64,000 nt of DNA from Streptomyces aureocirculatus. Its GTDB lineage: Bacteria > Actinomycetota > Actinomycetes > Streptomycetales > Streptomycetaceae. A model generated the notes under the pieces. It saw only the letters and a list, made by a program, of their open reading frames with translations. It did no database searches and was not told the origin of the DNA. Location of the stretch: the NCBI RefSeq assembly GCF_000720475.1, contig NZ_JOAP01000020.1:62001-126000 (forward strand), in the 5' to 3' direction. Made by a program: the position numbers and the translations under genes. This document shows, piece after piece, positions 41,397 through 49,512 of the stretch (position 1 is its first letter; each line of letters begins with the position of its first letter).

Positions 41397-42518
41397 GTGA
41401 CGGCGACACCGATATCCGGCTTCACCGGCGACGCGAACCCCTACGGCGGCGGCGACCCCTACGCCGACTACCGCACCGCCGACTTCCCCTTCATCCAGTA
41501 CGCGAACCTCGCGGACCGCCAGCTCGGTGCCGGTGTCATCGCCGCCAACGACGAGTTCTTCGCCATGCGCGAGAACCTGCTGCTGCCCAACGACGCCGAG
41601 TTCGACCCCGAGCACTTCGGCCACAAGGGCAAGGTCATGGACGGCTGGGAGACCCGACGGCGGCGCGGGATCCGTGCCGAGCAGCCCTGGCCCACCGAGG
41701 ACGACCACGACTGGGCGCTCGTCCGGCTCGGCGCGCCCGGCGTCATCCACGGCCTCGTGATCGACACCGCGCACTTCCGCGGCAACTATCCGCAGGCGGT
41801 GTCGGTCGAGGGCACCAGCGTGGAGGGTTCGCCCACGCCGACGGAACTTCTCGCCGACGACGTCAAGTGGACCACCCTCGTGCCCCGCACCCCCGTCGGC
41901 GGCCACGCGGCCAACGGGTTCGCCGTGGACGTGCCGCAGCGGTTCACACACCTCCGTGTCAACCAGCACCCCGACGGCGGCATCGCGCGCCTTCGCGTGT
42001 ACGGCGAAGTCCTCGCCGACCCCGCCTGGCTGACCGCCCTCGGCACCCTCGACGTCGTCGCCCTGGAGAACGGCGGTCAGGTCGAGGACGCGTCCGACCG
42101 CTTCTACTCGCCCGCCACCAACACCATCCAGCCCGGGCGCTCCCGGAAGATGGACGACGGCTGGGAGACGCGGCGGCGGCGCGACCGCGGGCACGACTGG
42201 ATCCGCTACCGCCTCGCCGCGCAGTCCGAGATCCGCGCCCTGGAGATCGACACCGCGTACCTCAAGGGAAACTCCGCCGGATGGGCCTCGGTGTCCGTAC
42301 GGGACGGCGAGTCCGGCGAGTGGGTGGAGATCCTGCCCCGCACCCGGCTCCAGCCCGACACCAGCCACCGCTTCGTCCTCGCCGCGGCGGCCATCGGTAC
42401 CCACGCGCGCGTGGACATCTTTCCCGACGGGGGGATCTCGCGGCTGCGACTGTACGGGGCGCTCACGCCGTCCGGCGCGGAGGCGTTGACGGCGCGGTAC
42501 CGGGAGCTCGGGGGCTAG
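41397..42518 (+). CDS. alc: Allantoicase
   Basis: A 373-residue protein with the two repeated allantoicase domains: VMDGWETRRRRGIRAEQPWP in the first and MDDGWETRRRRDRGHDWIRY in the second, each followed by an IDTA-x-(F/L)-(R/K)GN block. It cleaves allantoate to ureidoglycolate and urea. The resulting glyoxylate can enter malate through AceB. It is translated directly after allB. Its TAG stop lies at the boundary of a MITE-like element: the T and A are the left flanking TA and the G is the first base of the element. Confidence 0.95.
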   Translation: MTATPISGFTGDANPYGGGDPYADYRTADFPFIQYANLADRQLGAGVIAANDEFFAMRENLLLPNDAEFDPEHFGHKGKVMDGWETRRRRGIRAEQPWPTEDDHDWALVRLGAPGVIHGLVIDTAHFRGNYPQAVSVEGTSVEGSPTPTELLADDVKWTTLVPRTPVGGHAANGFAVDVPQRFTHLRVNQHPDGGIARLRVYGEVLADPAWLTALGTLDVVALENGGQVEDASDRFYSPATNTIQPGRSRKMDDGWETRRRRDRGHDWIRYRLAAQSEIRALEIDTAYLKGNSAGWASVSVRDGESGEWVEILPRTRLQPDTSHRFVLAAAAIGTHARVDIFPDGGISRLRLYGALTPSGAEALTARYRELGG

Positions 42519-42692
42519 GGCCTGTCGTCAAACTCCCTCCTGCCCCGCGACGCCATGCACGCCCTCTCGCCGCACCGGACGCAGACCCAAGTACGTCCAG
42601 TACGAGGGTCCGCGCCCGGCACGCCGAGAGCACGCGCCTGACGCCGCGGGGCCGCCCTCCGGGCGACGGAGGGAGTTTAACGACAGGCCCTA
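42516..42692. mobile_element. MITE-like element with 24-bp terminal inverted repeats and TA flanks
   Basis: Left arm 42517-42540 begins AGGGCCTGTCGTCAAACTCC and right arm 42668-42691 is its inverted copy with one mismatch. A TA dinucleotide flanks each end (42516-42517 and 42691-42692), as expected for IS630/Tc1-mariner-type insertion. The roughly 130-bp interior has no coding capacity. The element sits at the 3' end of allantoicase and completes its stop codon. Confidence 0.7.
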
Positions 42693-42837
42693 AAGCGTGT
42701 TGCACAACGACCGAACGATCTTTCGCGACCGTTTAGCGGTGCCGACCAGACCAGCGAAAACGGGTACCGAATCGGGCAGTTGACCTCGTGGTTGGTGGCC
42801 GGATCTGAACGTGATCGCCGTTGTGCAACACCCTTTA
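42691..42837. mobile_element. Second MITE-like element with 19-bp terminal inverted repeats
   Basis: Left arm TAAAGCGTGTTGCACAACG (42691-42709) and right arm CGTTGTGCAACACCCTTTA (42819-42837) are inverted copies with one mismatch. It abuts the first element and shares its right TA; TA also ends the right side. The GTGTTGCACAACG end resembles termini of IS5-type elements of the IS427 group. The interior has no open frame of note. Family assignment is inferred. Confidence 0.65.
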
Positions 42838-42842
42838 GGGGC

Positions 42843-42882
42843 CAATCGCCGGACGGGCTCTTCAGAGCCCCTCCGGCGATTG
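42843..42882. repeat. Short copy of the GC-rich intergenic repeat (hairpin)
   Basis: CAATCGCCGGACGGGCTC and GAGCCCCTCCGGCGATTG pair across a TTCA loop with one mismatch. The CAATCGCCGGACGGGC core is that of the element at 38762. It probably terminates the convergent alc and SDR transcripts. Confidence 0.72.
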
Positions 42883-42948
42883 AGGAGCGGGGTCCGGGGC
42901 AGAGCCCCGGGATCGGGAAGGGGCGGGGTCGGGGGACCCCCGTCAGGG

Positions 42949-43689
42949 CTACGCCGCGTGCCCTCCGTCCACAGAGAACTCCGCCCCCGTCACATAGGCG
43001 GCCTCCTCCCCGGCGAGATAAGCCACCGCGGAGGCGACCTCCCCGGCGGAGCCGTACCGCCCGAGCGCCGTCCCGGCGGCCTGGGCCTCGGCGTAGGGCC
43101 CGTCGGCGGGGTTCATGTCGGTGTCGATCGGCCCGGGGTGCACCAGGTTCACGGTGACCCCGCGCTCCCCGAGCTCTCGGGCAAGCGCCTTGGTGAGCCC
43201 GACGAGCGCGGCCTTGCTCGTGGAGTACAGGGTGCCGCCGGGGCCGGGCACGCGCTGGACGATGCAGGACCCGATGGACACGATGCGCCCACCGCGCCCC
43301 ATCCGCCCGGCCGCGGCCTGCGCGGCCAGGAACACACCGCGTACGTTCACATCGAGCACCCGGTCGATGTCGGCGAGGGCGAGGTCGCCGATGGGGCCGA
43401 GGACCCCGACGCCGGCGTTGTTCACCAGGATGTCCAGGCCGCCCAGGTCGTCGGCGGCCCGCTCGACCGCGCCGACGGCGTCCCCCGTGTCGGCCGCGTC
43501 GGCCCGGATCGCGTACCCGCGCCGCCCCATCGACTCGATCCTGGCGACGACGTCCCGGGCGGCGTCCTCGCCCCGCACGTAAGTGATCGCCACATCGGCG
43601 CCCTCCTGCGCGAGCCGCAGGGCCGTCGCCGCGCCGATGCCGCGGCTGCCGCCGGTGACCAGGGCCTTCTTGCCGGTGAGAGTAGACAT
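42949..43689 (-). CDS. SDR-family oxidoreductase
   Basis: A 246-residue classical short-chain dehydrogenase. The cofactor loop is VTGGSRGIGAATALRLAQEG (residues 11-30), NNAG is at 90-93, and the catalytic residues are Ser141 (SIGSC), Tyr155 and Lys159 (YSTSK). The C-terminus ends YVTGAEFSVDGGHAA. The Arg in the loop and GSRG pattern suggest NADPH use. It resembles FabG-like 3-oxoacyl reductases but the true substrate is unknown. Its 5' flank holds a run of 14-bp tandem repeats. Confidence 0.87.
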   Translation of the reverse strand: MSTLTGKKALVTGGSRGIGAATALRLAQEGADVAITYVRGEDAARDVVARIESMGRRGYAIRADAADTGDAVGAVERAADDLGGLDILVNNAGVGVLGPIGDLALADIDRVLDVNVRGVFLAAQAAAGRMGRGGRIVSIGSCIVQRVPGPGGTLYSTSKAALVGLTKALARELGERGVTVNLVHPGPIDTDMNPADGPYAEAQAAGTALGRYGSAGEVASAVAYLAGEEAAYVTGAEFSVDGGHAA

Positions 43690-43707
43690 GTTGATTCCCG
43701 TCCTTGT

Positions 43708-43790
43708 TTCGGCCTGGAGCCTTCGGCCTGGAGCCTTCGGCCTGGAGGTTCCGGTCTGGAGGTTCCGGCCCGAGGTTTCCGCCTGGAGCT
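43708..43790. repeat. Six degenerate 14-bp tandem repeats upstream of the SDR gene
   Basis: The unit TTCGGCCTGGAGCC is repeated about six times (two identical copies at 43708-43735, then drifting copies ending GCCTGGAGCT). It lies 19 bp before the SDR start codon, within its presumed leader or promoter. Confidence 0.7.
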
Positions 43791-43937
43791 AAGTGCTTTC
43801 GGGTTCAATCAAAGCGACGGACGCCGTCGGCGGCTGGCGGGAAATGGACGCGGAGATCAGGGGGCGTGGGGGAGCGCCCGGATTCGTGAGGACTCCGGGG
43901 AGGTGGTTAACTTCCGGAAAATTCGGCGCACTTGACG

Positions 43938-43967
43938 TTGACACATCAACCTCTACGCGCGTCATGC
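43938..43967 (+). promoter_or_regulatory. Possible RNase promoter
   Basis: TTGACA (43938-43943) is followed, 19 bp later, by CATGCT (43963-43968), eight bases from the RNase ATG, suggesting a short or absent leader. A small dyad GTTGA-CACA-TCAAC overlaps the -35. Assignment rests on sequence alone. Confidence 0.35.
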
Positions 43968-43974
43968 TTGATCC

Positions 43975-44409
43975 ATGCGAATCCCCCCACGGATCTTCAG
44001 CGTCACTGCCCTCGCCGCCGCCCTGCTCGTCGGCGGCTCCGTCACCGGCACCGCGAACGCCGCGCCCCAGTCGGTGACGGCCGTCGCGCCGGGCGTCACG
44101 GCGGCCCGGTTCCAGGCCGCCGCCGTCGGCGAGATCTGCTACTCCGCCCTGCCCTCCCAGGCGCACGACACCCTCGAACTGATCGACAAGGGCGGCCCCT
44201 ACCCGTACCCGCAGGACGGCACCGTCTTCCAGAACAGGGAAGGCATCCTGCCGAAGCAGAACACCGGGTACTACCACGAGTTCACCGTCAGGACGCCCGG
44301 CTCCTCCGACCGCGGCGCGCGCCGCATCGTCACCGGTGACCGCAGCCAGGAGGACTACTACACCGCCGATCACTACCGCTCGTTCGACCTCGTCGACCAC
44401 GGCTGCTGA
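43975..44409 (+). CDS. Secreted guanyl-specific ribonuclease, RNase Sa type
   Basis: A 144-residue exported ribonuclease of the T1/barnase superfamily. After a signal peptide (cleaved after ANA, residue 29), the mature domain reads EICYSALPSQAHDTLELID, PYPYPQDGTVFQNREGILP, TGYYHEFTVRTPG and RRIVTGDRSQEDYYTADHY. The catalytic triad of RNase Sa (Glu54, Arg69, His85) corresponds to Glu102, Arg117 and His133, and Cys55/Cys144 form the expected disulfide. It cleaves RNA after G outside the cell. No barstar-like inhibitor gene is adjacent, although Streptomyces encode such inhibitors elsewhere. Confidence 0.95.
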   Translation: MRIPPRIFSVTALAAALLVGGSVTGTANAAPQSVTAVAPGVTAARFQAAAVGEICYSALPSQAHDTLELIDKGGPYPYPQDGTVFQNREGILPKQNTGYYHEFTVRTPGSSDRGARRIVTGDRSQEDYYTADHYRSFDLVDHGC

Positions 44410-44476
44410 GCAGTCGACCACGCCTGCTGAGCACACGACCCGCACGGCCCGGCAGCGCGCGACCCGCGCTGCCGGA

Positions 44477-44683
44477 TCAGCCGAACCTGCGGCTCTCCGC
44501 CGCGGCGAACACCGCGATCGCGAGGGCGATGAGCGCGATGCTCAGATACAGCTCGTGACCGTCGGCGAAGGGGAGCCTGTGTACGACGCCCCAGTTGTGC
44601 AGCCGCCCGGTGAGCTCGCCCGCCAGGCTGACCACACCCTGGATCAGCAGGAACACACCGAGGTATTCGAGGACCTGTTTCAT
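44477..44683 (-). CDS. Small two-helix membrane protein
   Basis: A 68-residue protein with two hydrophobic helices: EYLGVFLLIQGVVSLAGELT near the start and YLSIALIALAIAVFAAAESR at the end, joined by a short polar loop (NWGVVHRLPFADGHE). It ends convergent to the RNase gene. The gene has chromosome-like codon use. I do not recognise the family, and no function is proposed. Confidence 0.6.
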   Translation of the reverse strand: MKQVLEYLGVFLLIQGVVSLAGELTGRLHNWGVVHRLPFADGHELYLSIALIALAIAVFAAAESRRFG

Positions 44684-45004
44684 GGCACCGAGCGTCGCCC
44701 CGCGGACCCCTCACGCACATCGGCCGCGGGGCGGCGCCGTCCCTGCCGCAAGGCGCTCCCCGGCACGGGAGGGGCCCGCCGAAAGTCTCGCGTCGCCCGA
44801 CTTTCGTCGATGACCACGGCCGGGGGCGGGCGGCGGGTCAGGAGGTGCGTAGATTTGTCGATTGTGAAGAGTCGGACGAGTCGGACGAGTCGGGTCGGCC
44901 GGGCGAGCAGGGCACGCGGCCGGGCGCGTGGTACGCAGCCAGAGGGCGAGGCGGGCGCGGTGGGGGCCGTGGGCGCACCGGGGGCCGGGAGCGGCGCGGA
45001 CCCC
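44684..45004. other. Gap between small membrane protein and histidine kinase
   Basis: A 321-bp stretch with no separate gene that I can support. It contains GGAGG at 44841 and an in-frame GTG at 44864 that would extend the downstream kinase by 47 residues of low-complexity Arg/Ala/Gly sequence. A TCGGACGAG direct repeat lies near 44873-44890. Confidence 0.4.
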
Positions 45005-46222
45005 ATGGCCCGTCGGCAGTGGTTCCTGCCGTCCGCCGTCGCCGCCGAGTTCGACCCCGACCGGATCACCGGCAGGACCGGGCGGCACAAGCGGACGGTG
45101 CGCGACTGGCTCGTCGACTTCGCCTGTTTCTTCGCCGCCGTCTTCCTCGGCCTGATCATCAGCGACGAGGTGGCGAACGACCCCGCACTCTCCGAGGGCC
45201 TGGTCGCGCTCGACCACCTCCTCGGCGCGCTCGCGTGCGCCGCCGTGTGGCTGCGCAGGCGCTGGCCGGTGGGGTTCGCCACCGCCATGCTGGTGGTCAG
45301 CCTGGCCTCGAACACGGCGGGCGGCGCCGCACTCGTCGCCTACTTCACGCTCGCCGTGCACCGCCCGTGGAAGTACCCGGCGTGGTTCGGCGGCACGGCC
45401 GTCGCCCTGATGATCCCCTTCTACGCGTGGCGGCCCGACCCCGACCTGCCCTATGTGGTCTCGATCGTCCTCACCACGCTGCTCACCGCGACCGCCATCG
45501 CCTGGGGCATGTTCGTACGCTCCCGGCGCCAGCTCCTGCTCGCGCTGCGCGACCGCGCGCGGCGCGCGGAGAACGAGGCCGCGCTGCGCGCCGAGAAGGC
45601 CCAGCAGCTCGCCCGCGAGGCCATCGCCCGCGAGATGCACGACGTCCTCGCCCACCGGCTCACCCTGCTCAGCGTGCACGCGGGCGCCCTGGAGTTCCGG
45701 CCGGACGCGCCCCGCGAGGAGATCGCCCGCGCGGCAGGCGTCATCCGTGAGAGCGCGCACGAGGCGTTGCAGGACCTGCGCCAGGTCATCGGGGTGCTGC
45801 GGGGCGGTGACACGGACGCGTCGGGACGGCCGCAGCCCACGCTCTCCGCCCTCGACGCGCTGGTCGCCGAGTCCCGCGACGCGGACATGAAGGTGGTCCT
45901 CGACCTGCGCGTCCCCGACCCGGACGCGGTGCCCGCGGCGATCGGCCGCACCGCCTACCGCATCGCCCAGGAAGGCCTGACCAACGCCCGCAAACACGCG
46001 CCCGGAGCCGAGGTGACCGTCACCGTCGCGGGCGCGCCCGGCGAGGGCCTCGCCCTGTCCGTCCGCAACCCCCCGCCGCCCGGTGACGTACCGGACGTTC
46101 CCGGCTCCGGGCAGGGCCTCATCGGCCTCACCGAACGCGCCTCGCTGGCCGGTGGGCGGCTCACCCACGGCGGCGGCCCCGACGGGAGCTTCACGGTCGA
46201 CGCCTGGCTGCCGTGGCCGTGA
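45005..46222 (+). CDS. NarL-type sensor histidine kinase
   Basis: A 405-residue membrane kinase. Five or six hydrophobic segments (for example DFACFFAAVFLGLIISDEVA, LLGALACAAVWLRRRW, VVSIVLTTLLTATAIAWGMF) precede a coiled linker and the HisKA_3 helix REAIAREMHDVLAHRLTLLS with phospho-acceptor His212. The ATPase domain has QEGLTNARKHAPGAEV (N box) and SGQGLIGLTERASLAGG (G box). Its cognate response regulator is probably the gene at 48796, although two envelope-protein genes lie between them. ATG 45005 is chosen; GTG 44864 is an alternative start. Confidence 0.87.
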   Translation: MARRQWFLPSAVAAEFDPDRITGRTGRHKRTVRDWLVDFACFFAAVFLGLIISDEVANDPALSEGLVALDHLLGALACAAVWLRRRWPVGFATAMLVVSLASNTAGGAALVAYFTLAVHRPWKYPAWFGGTAVALMIPFYAWRPDPDLPYVVSIVLTTLLTATAIAWGMFVRSRRQLLLALRDRARRAENEAALRAEKAQQLAREAIAREMHDVLAHRLTLLSVHAGALEFRPDAPREEIARAAGVIRESAHEALQDLRQVIGVLRGGDTDASGRPQPTLSALDALVAESRDADMKVVLDLRVPDPDAVPAAIGRTAYRIAQEGLTNARKHAPGAEVTVTVAGAPGEGLALSVRNPPPPGDVPDVPGSGQGLIGLTERASLAGGRLTHGGGPDGSFTVDAWLPWP

Positions 46223-46332
46223 CGGTAACGGCCTCCGTGATCTCCGCAGCCTGCTGAATTCGCTCCCGCACACCTTCTGTACGATCAGCCGCCGCATACA
46301 GAGAGGCGGAGTTCGTGACGGGGGAGAACTCA

Positions 46333-47661
46333 GTGGACCGGCTCGTCGATCGGCCCGTTGACGGGCTCGTCGATGGGCTCGTTGACGGGTCCGTGGACGG
46401 GTCCGCGGACCGGCTCGTGGGTCCGCTCGCACGCGTACGGCGGGTGGTCAGGACGAGACGCGGCGGCGCGGCCACCGGCCTCGTGGTCGCCCTGCTCGCC
46501 GGCGGGATCGGCACCTGGGCCACGGACACCTGGCCCTTCGAGGGCCGTGACCACTACTGCTGGGGCGCGTGGCAGCAGGACAGCGGTCCCGGGGTCCTCG
46601 GCGACGAGGCCTTCAGCGGCGACGACGGCCGCAGCCGCACCTCCACCGGGTCCGCCCCGACAGCGGGCACGCCGCGCGGCGAGTGCCGCCTCACCGTCAG
46701 CTCCCGCGACCGGTACAGCGACGGCGACGAGAAGCGGCAGCGCACCACCGTCACGGTGAAGTACGGCCCCGCGCCCGGGCCCACCGCCGACCGCGTCCGC
46801 TGGCTCGGCGGCTACCTCGGCGACCGCGCGATGCCCCTGCCGGACGGCCTTCCCGGCGTCGCCGACGGACACCACGGACTACTCGTGCTGCCCGAGCGCT
46901 GCGACACCCGCGACGGGCGGCCCACCGCCGTCACCCTGAACGGGCAGGAACGGGCCGACGCGGACGCCGCCCTGTCCGGCGTCCCCGACCTCGGCGGTTC
47001 CCGGGCCGTCGCCGAACTCCTCGTCGCCGCCGCCAACAAGGGGATGGAGTCCGCCGGTTGCGCCGGTCCGGAGCCCCTGCTGGTCAGCGGTCCCGTACCG
47101 ACGCTGCCGGAGCGAGCGGAGACCTTCGCCGAGGGCGGCGCGTGCCGCATCCCCGGCCTCGACATCGAGGGCGGCCTCGACAAGGAGACCGCGCTGCGCG
47201 TCCAGTACCAGGTCGGCGCCGTCAACAAGGACCTACAGTCCTGCTCGGTCCGCGTCGGCCGCTCACTGCGCCTCGGCGAGCGCTCGGACCAGCAGCTCTT
47301 CGACGCCGTGATGGTGCGGGAACCACGCCTCACGGCGCTCCTCGACGGGGTGGGCGGCGAGAAGCCGTCCGGCAAGGAGGCCGGAAAGTCCTCCGGCAAG
47401 CCGCTCGGCAAGGGCTGGCGCGGTACGGGCGTGTCCGGCGAGGACTTTGCGCTCGTGCGCGCCGGGTGCGCGGGGCGTTCGGCGGCGTTCCTGACCTTCG
47501 GTACGTCGGTGGGCTCATCGGCCGCGCACTCGGGGCACTTCGCCACCTTCAGCAACGCGGTCGCGCGACGGCTCGGTTGCGCACCTGTGGCGCCGGGTGC
47601 TCCGGGTGCTTCGGGTGCGCCGAGTACGGCAGGTACGGCAAAGGACGGGAGCGGCCAATGA
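46333..47661 (+). CDS. Membrane-anchored hypothetical protein
   Basis: A 442-residue protein: a basic N-terminus (RVRRVVRTRRGG), one hydrophobic anchor (AATGLVVALLAGGIGTWA), then a large extracytoplasmic region rich in Cys, Gly and Asp (HYCWGAWQQD, GECRLTVSSRDRYS, HHGLLVLPERCDTRDGRP, GCAGPEPLLV, GGACRIPGLDIEG). It shares layout and several blocks with the next gene, so the two are paralogues. GTG 46333 is preferred because GGGGAG lies seven bases upstream; GTG 46315 is possible. It sits between kinase and response-regulator genes and may be a sensing accessory. Function unknown. Confidence 0.7.
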   Translation: MDRLVDRPVDGLVDGLVDGSVDGSADRLVGPLARVRRVVRTRRGGAATGLVVALLAGGIGTWATDTWPFEGRDHYCWGAWQQDSGPGVLGDEAFSGDDGRSRTSTGSAPTAGTPRGECRLTVSSRDRYSDGDEKRQRTTVTVKYGPAPGPTADRVRWLGGYLGDRAMPLPDGLPGVADGHHGLLVLPERCDTRDGRPTAVTLNGQERADADAALSGVPDLGGSRAVAELLVAAANKGMESAGCAGPEPLLVSGPVPTLPERAETFAEGGACRIPGLDIEGGLDKETALRVQYQVGAVNKDLQSCSVRVGRSLRLGERSDQQLFDAVMVREPRLTALLDGVGGEKPSGKEAGKSSGKPLGKGWRGTGVSGEDFALVRAGCAGRSAAFLTFGTSVGSSAAHSGHFATFSNAVARRLGCAPVAPGAPGASGAPSTAGTAKDGSGQ

Positions 47662-48745
47662 GCGCGGGGGAGAAGCCGGAGGGCGCCGTGAGCCTGGACG
47701 AGAAGAGTGCCCCGCGGCCCTGGTGGCACTGGCGGCGGCTCACCCGAGGGCGTTGGCGGCCCGCGGTGGCCGCCGCCGTCGCCGGGGCGCGTTCAACGAG
47801 GACGACGTCGCGGACCTGTTCCACGGCAAGCGGGACATCAAGTCCTCCGAGGTGGGCGTCAGTTACGACCGCGTCGCCTCGGAGGGGCCCGCCGGCTCCT
47901 GCGAACTGCTCTCGCCGCGCGGCCACCGCGTCCGGGCCCGACTGCACCAACTCGACGTCCGCTTCGCGGGCGCCGGCGACAAGTGGGCGGACGAGTTCCT
48001 GTCCGCCCGGATGACGCCCCTCGGCGGCGGTCTCCTCGGCATGGTGTCGGACACGCGCGCGTGGCTCGCGGTCCCCGAGGGCTGCGTCGGCCGGAGCAGC
48101 GACGACGACGGCCCGCTCGTCCTCGACATGGAGGCGGGCTGGACGACGTACGACGACGTCGTGGACACCGGTGAACGCGCCCGCCTCGCCCGGGCCGTGG
48201 TCAAGCTCGTCAACGACTACATGGCCGAACGGGGCTGCGAAAGCCCCGTAGCCGACCCCACCGCACGCCTCGCCGCACCCGCGCGCTTCACGGACGAGAA
48301 GCGGAACGCGATCTGCGGCGTCGAGGGACTGGGGCTGCCGGGCCGGGACCGGAAGAGCCGCTACGACCGGCCGCTGGTCACCGCGGGCACGGCCGCACCC
48401 GTGCGGACCTGCGACCGGGACGTGCTGTTCGGCCACCCGAGGCTGCGCCTGATGACGGTCGAGGACCCCCGGCTCGCGGTGCTCTACAAGGGCCTCTCGT
48501 ACGACGGCGGGCGCCCGGTCACGGCGGCGGGGGACGGCAGGGCCCAGGTGCGCGGGCGCGGGTTCCTGCGCGACGACATGGGGCTCTTCCAGGCGTCCTG
48601 CCAGACCGGGGACGTCACCTTCCTGGTCCGTGCGGCGGACGGGCGCAGAGCCGCGGACATCCGCAGACTGCTGCCCCAGTACGTCGCCCTGGAGGCCGAC
48701 CGGCTCGGCTGCGGGCCGCTGCGTCTGTCGCTGCCGCCGGCCTGA
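47658..48745 (+). pseudogene. Paralogue of the preceding membrane protein, frame-disrupted near its anchor
   Basis: The likely start, ATG 47658, overlaps the previous stop (ATGA) and encodes MSAGEKPEGAVSLDEKSAPR and RPWWHWRRLTRGRWRPAVAA. After about 47785 that frame becomes nonsense, while a second frame opens with FNEDDVADLFHGKRDIKSSE and continues to 48745 with family blocks (SDTRAWLAVPEGC, NDYMAERGCESPV, DRDVLFGHPRLRLMTVEDPR). The hydrophobic anchor between the two parts is only about eight residues long, so more than a single base may be lost. Either a true 3n+1 deletion or a sequencing/assembly error in GC-rich DNA explains it. If intact, it would be a type II membrane protein. Confidence 0.65.
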
Positions 48746-48795
48746 CCGCGGCCGACCGTGCGGACCAGGGGCGGACCGCTGGTTACGGTAGGCGC

Positions 48796-49464
48796 ATGAA
48801 ACCGATCAGGCTGCTGCTCGTCGACGACGACCCGCTGGTTCGCGCCGGGCTCTCCTTCATGCTCGGCGGCGCGGACGACATCGAGATCGTGGGGGAGGCC
48901 GGGGACGGCAGTGAGGTCGCCGCGCTGGTCGGTGAGGTACGGCCCGATGTCGTCCTGATGGACATCCGGATGCCGACGATGGACGGCCTCGCGGCCACCG
49001 AGGCGCTGCGCAAGCGGCCCGACGCCCCCGAGGTCGTCGTCCTCACCACCTTCCACGCCGACGAGCAGGTGCTGCGGGCCCTGCGCGCCGGGGCCGCCGG
49101 TTTCGTCCTGAAGGACACCGCGCCCGCCGAGATCGTGGCGGCGGTACGGGCGGTGGCCGCGGGTGATCCCGTGCTCTCGCCCACCGTGACCCAGCAGTTG
49201 ATCTCGCAGGTGGCGGGTGGCGGCCCCGAACTCGACCGGCGGCAGCGGGCCCGTGTACGGCTGGAGTCGCTGGGTGAGCGGGAGCGGGAGGTCGCCGTGG
49301 CCGTGGGCAAGGGGGCGTCCAACGCCGACATCGCCGCGGAGCTGTATCTGAGCGTGGCGACCGTGAAGGCCCACGTCTCCCGCATCCTCACCAAACTGGA
49401 CCTCAACAACCGGGTCCAGATCGCCCTGTTGGTCCACGACGCGGGGCTGTTGAACGGGGCCTGA
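48796..49464 (+). CDS. NarL/LuxR-family response regulator
   Basis: A 222-residue regulator. The receiver domain begins PIRLLLVDDDPLVRAGLSFM with the acidic pair at 10-12, the phospho-acceptor Asp56 in VVLMDIRMPTMDG, and the conserved VVLTTFHADE and FVLKDTAPAEIVAA with the Thr and Lys switch residues. The C-terminal LuxR helix-turn-helix is ESLGEREREVAVAVGKGASN, ADIAAELYLSVATVKAHVSR. It most likely receives phosphate from the kinase at 45005. Target genes are unknown, perhaps the intervening membrane-protein genes. Confidence 0.9.
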   Translation: MKPIRLLLVDDDPLVRAGLSFMLGGADDIEIVGEAGDGSEVAALVGEVRPDVVLMDIRMPTMDGLAATEALRKRPDAPEVVVLTTFHADEQVLRALRAGAAGFVLKDTAPAEIVAAVRAVAAGDPVLSPTVTQQLISQVAGGGPELDRRQRARVRLESLGEREREVAVAVGKGASNADIAAELYLSVATVKAHVSRILTKLDLNNRVQIALLVHDAGLLNGA

Positions 49465-49512
49465 CGGGCACACGCTGGTCGCCCCCGTCGACGACACCTC
49501 AGGACGGAGGCG

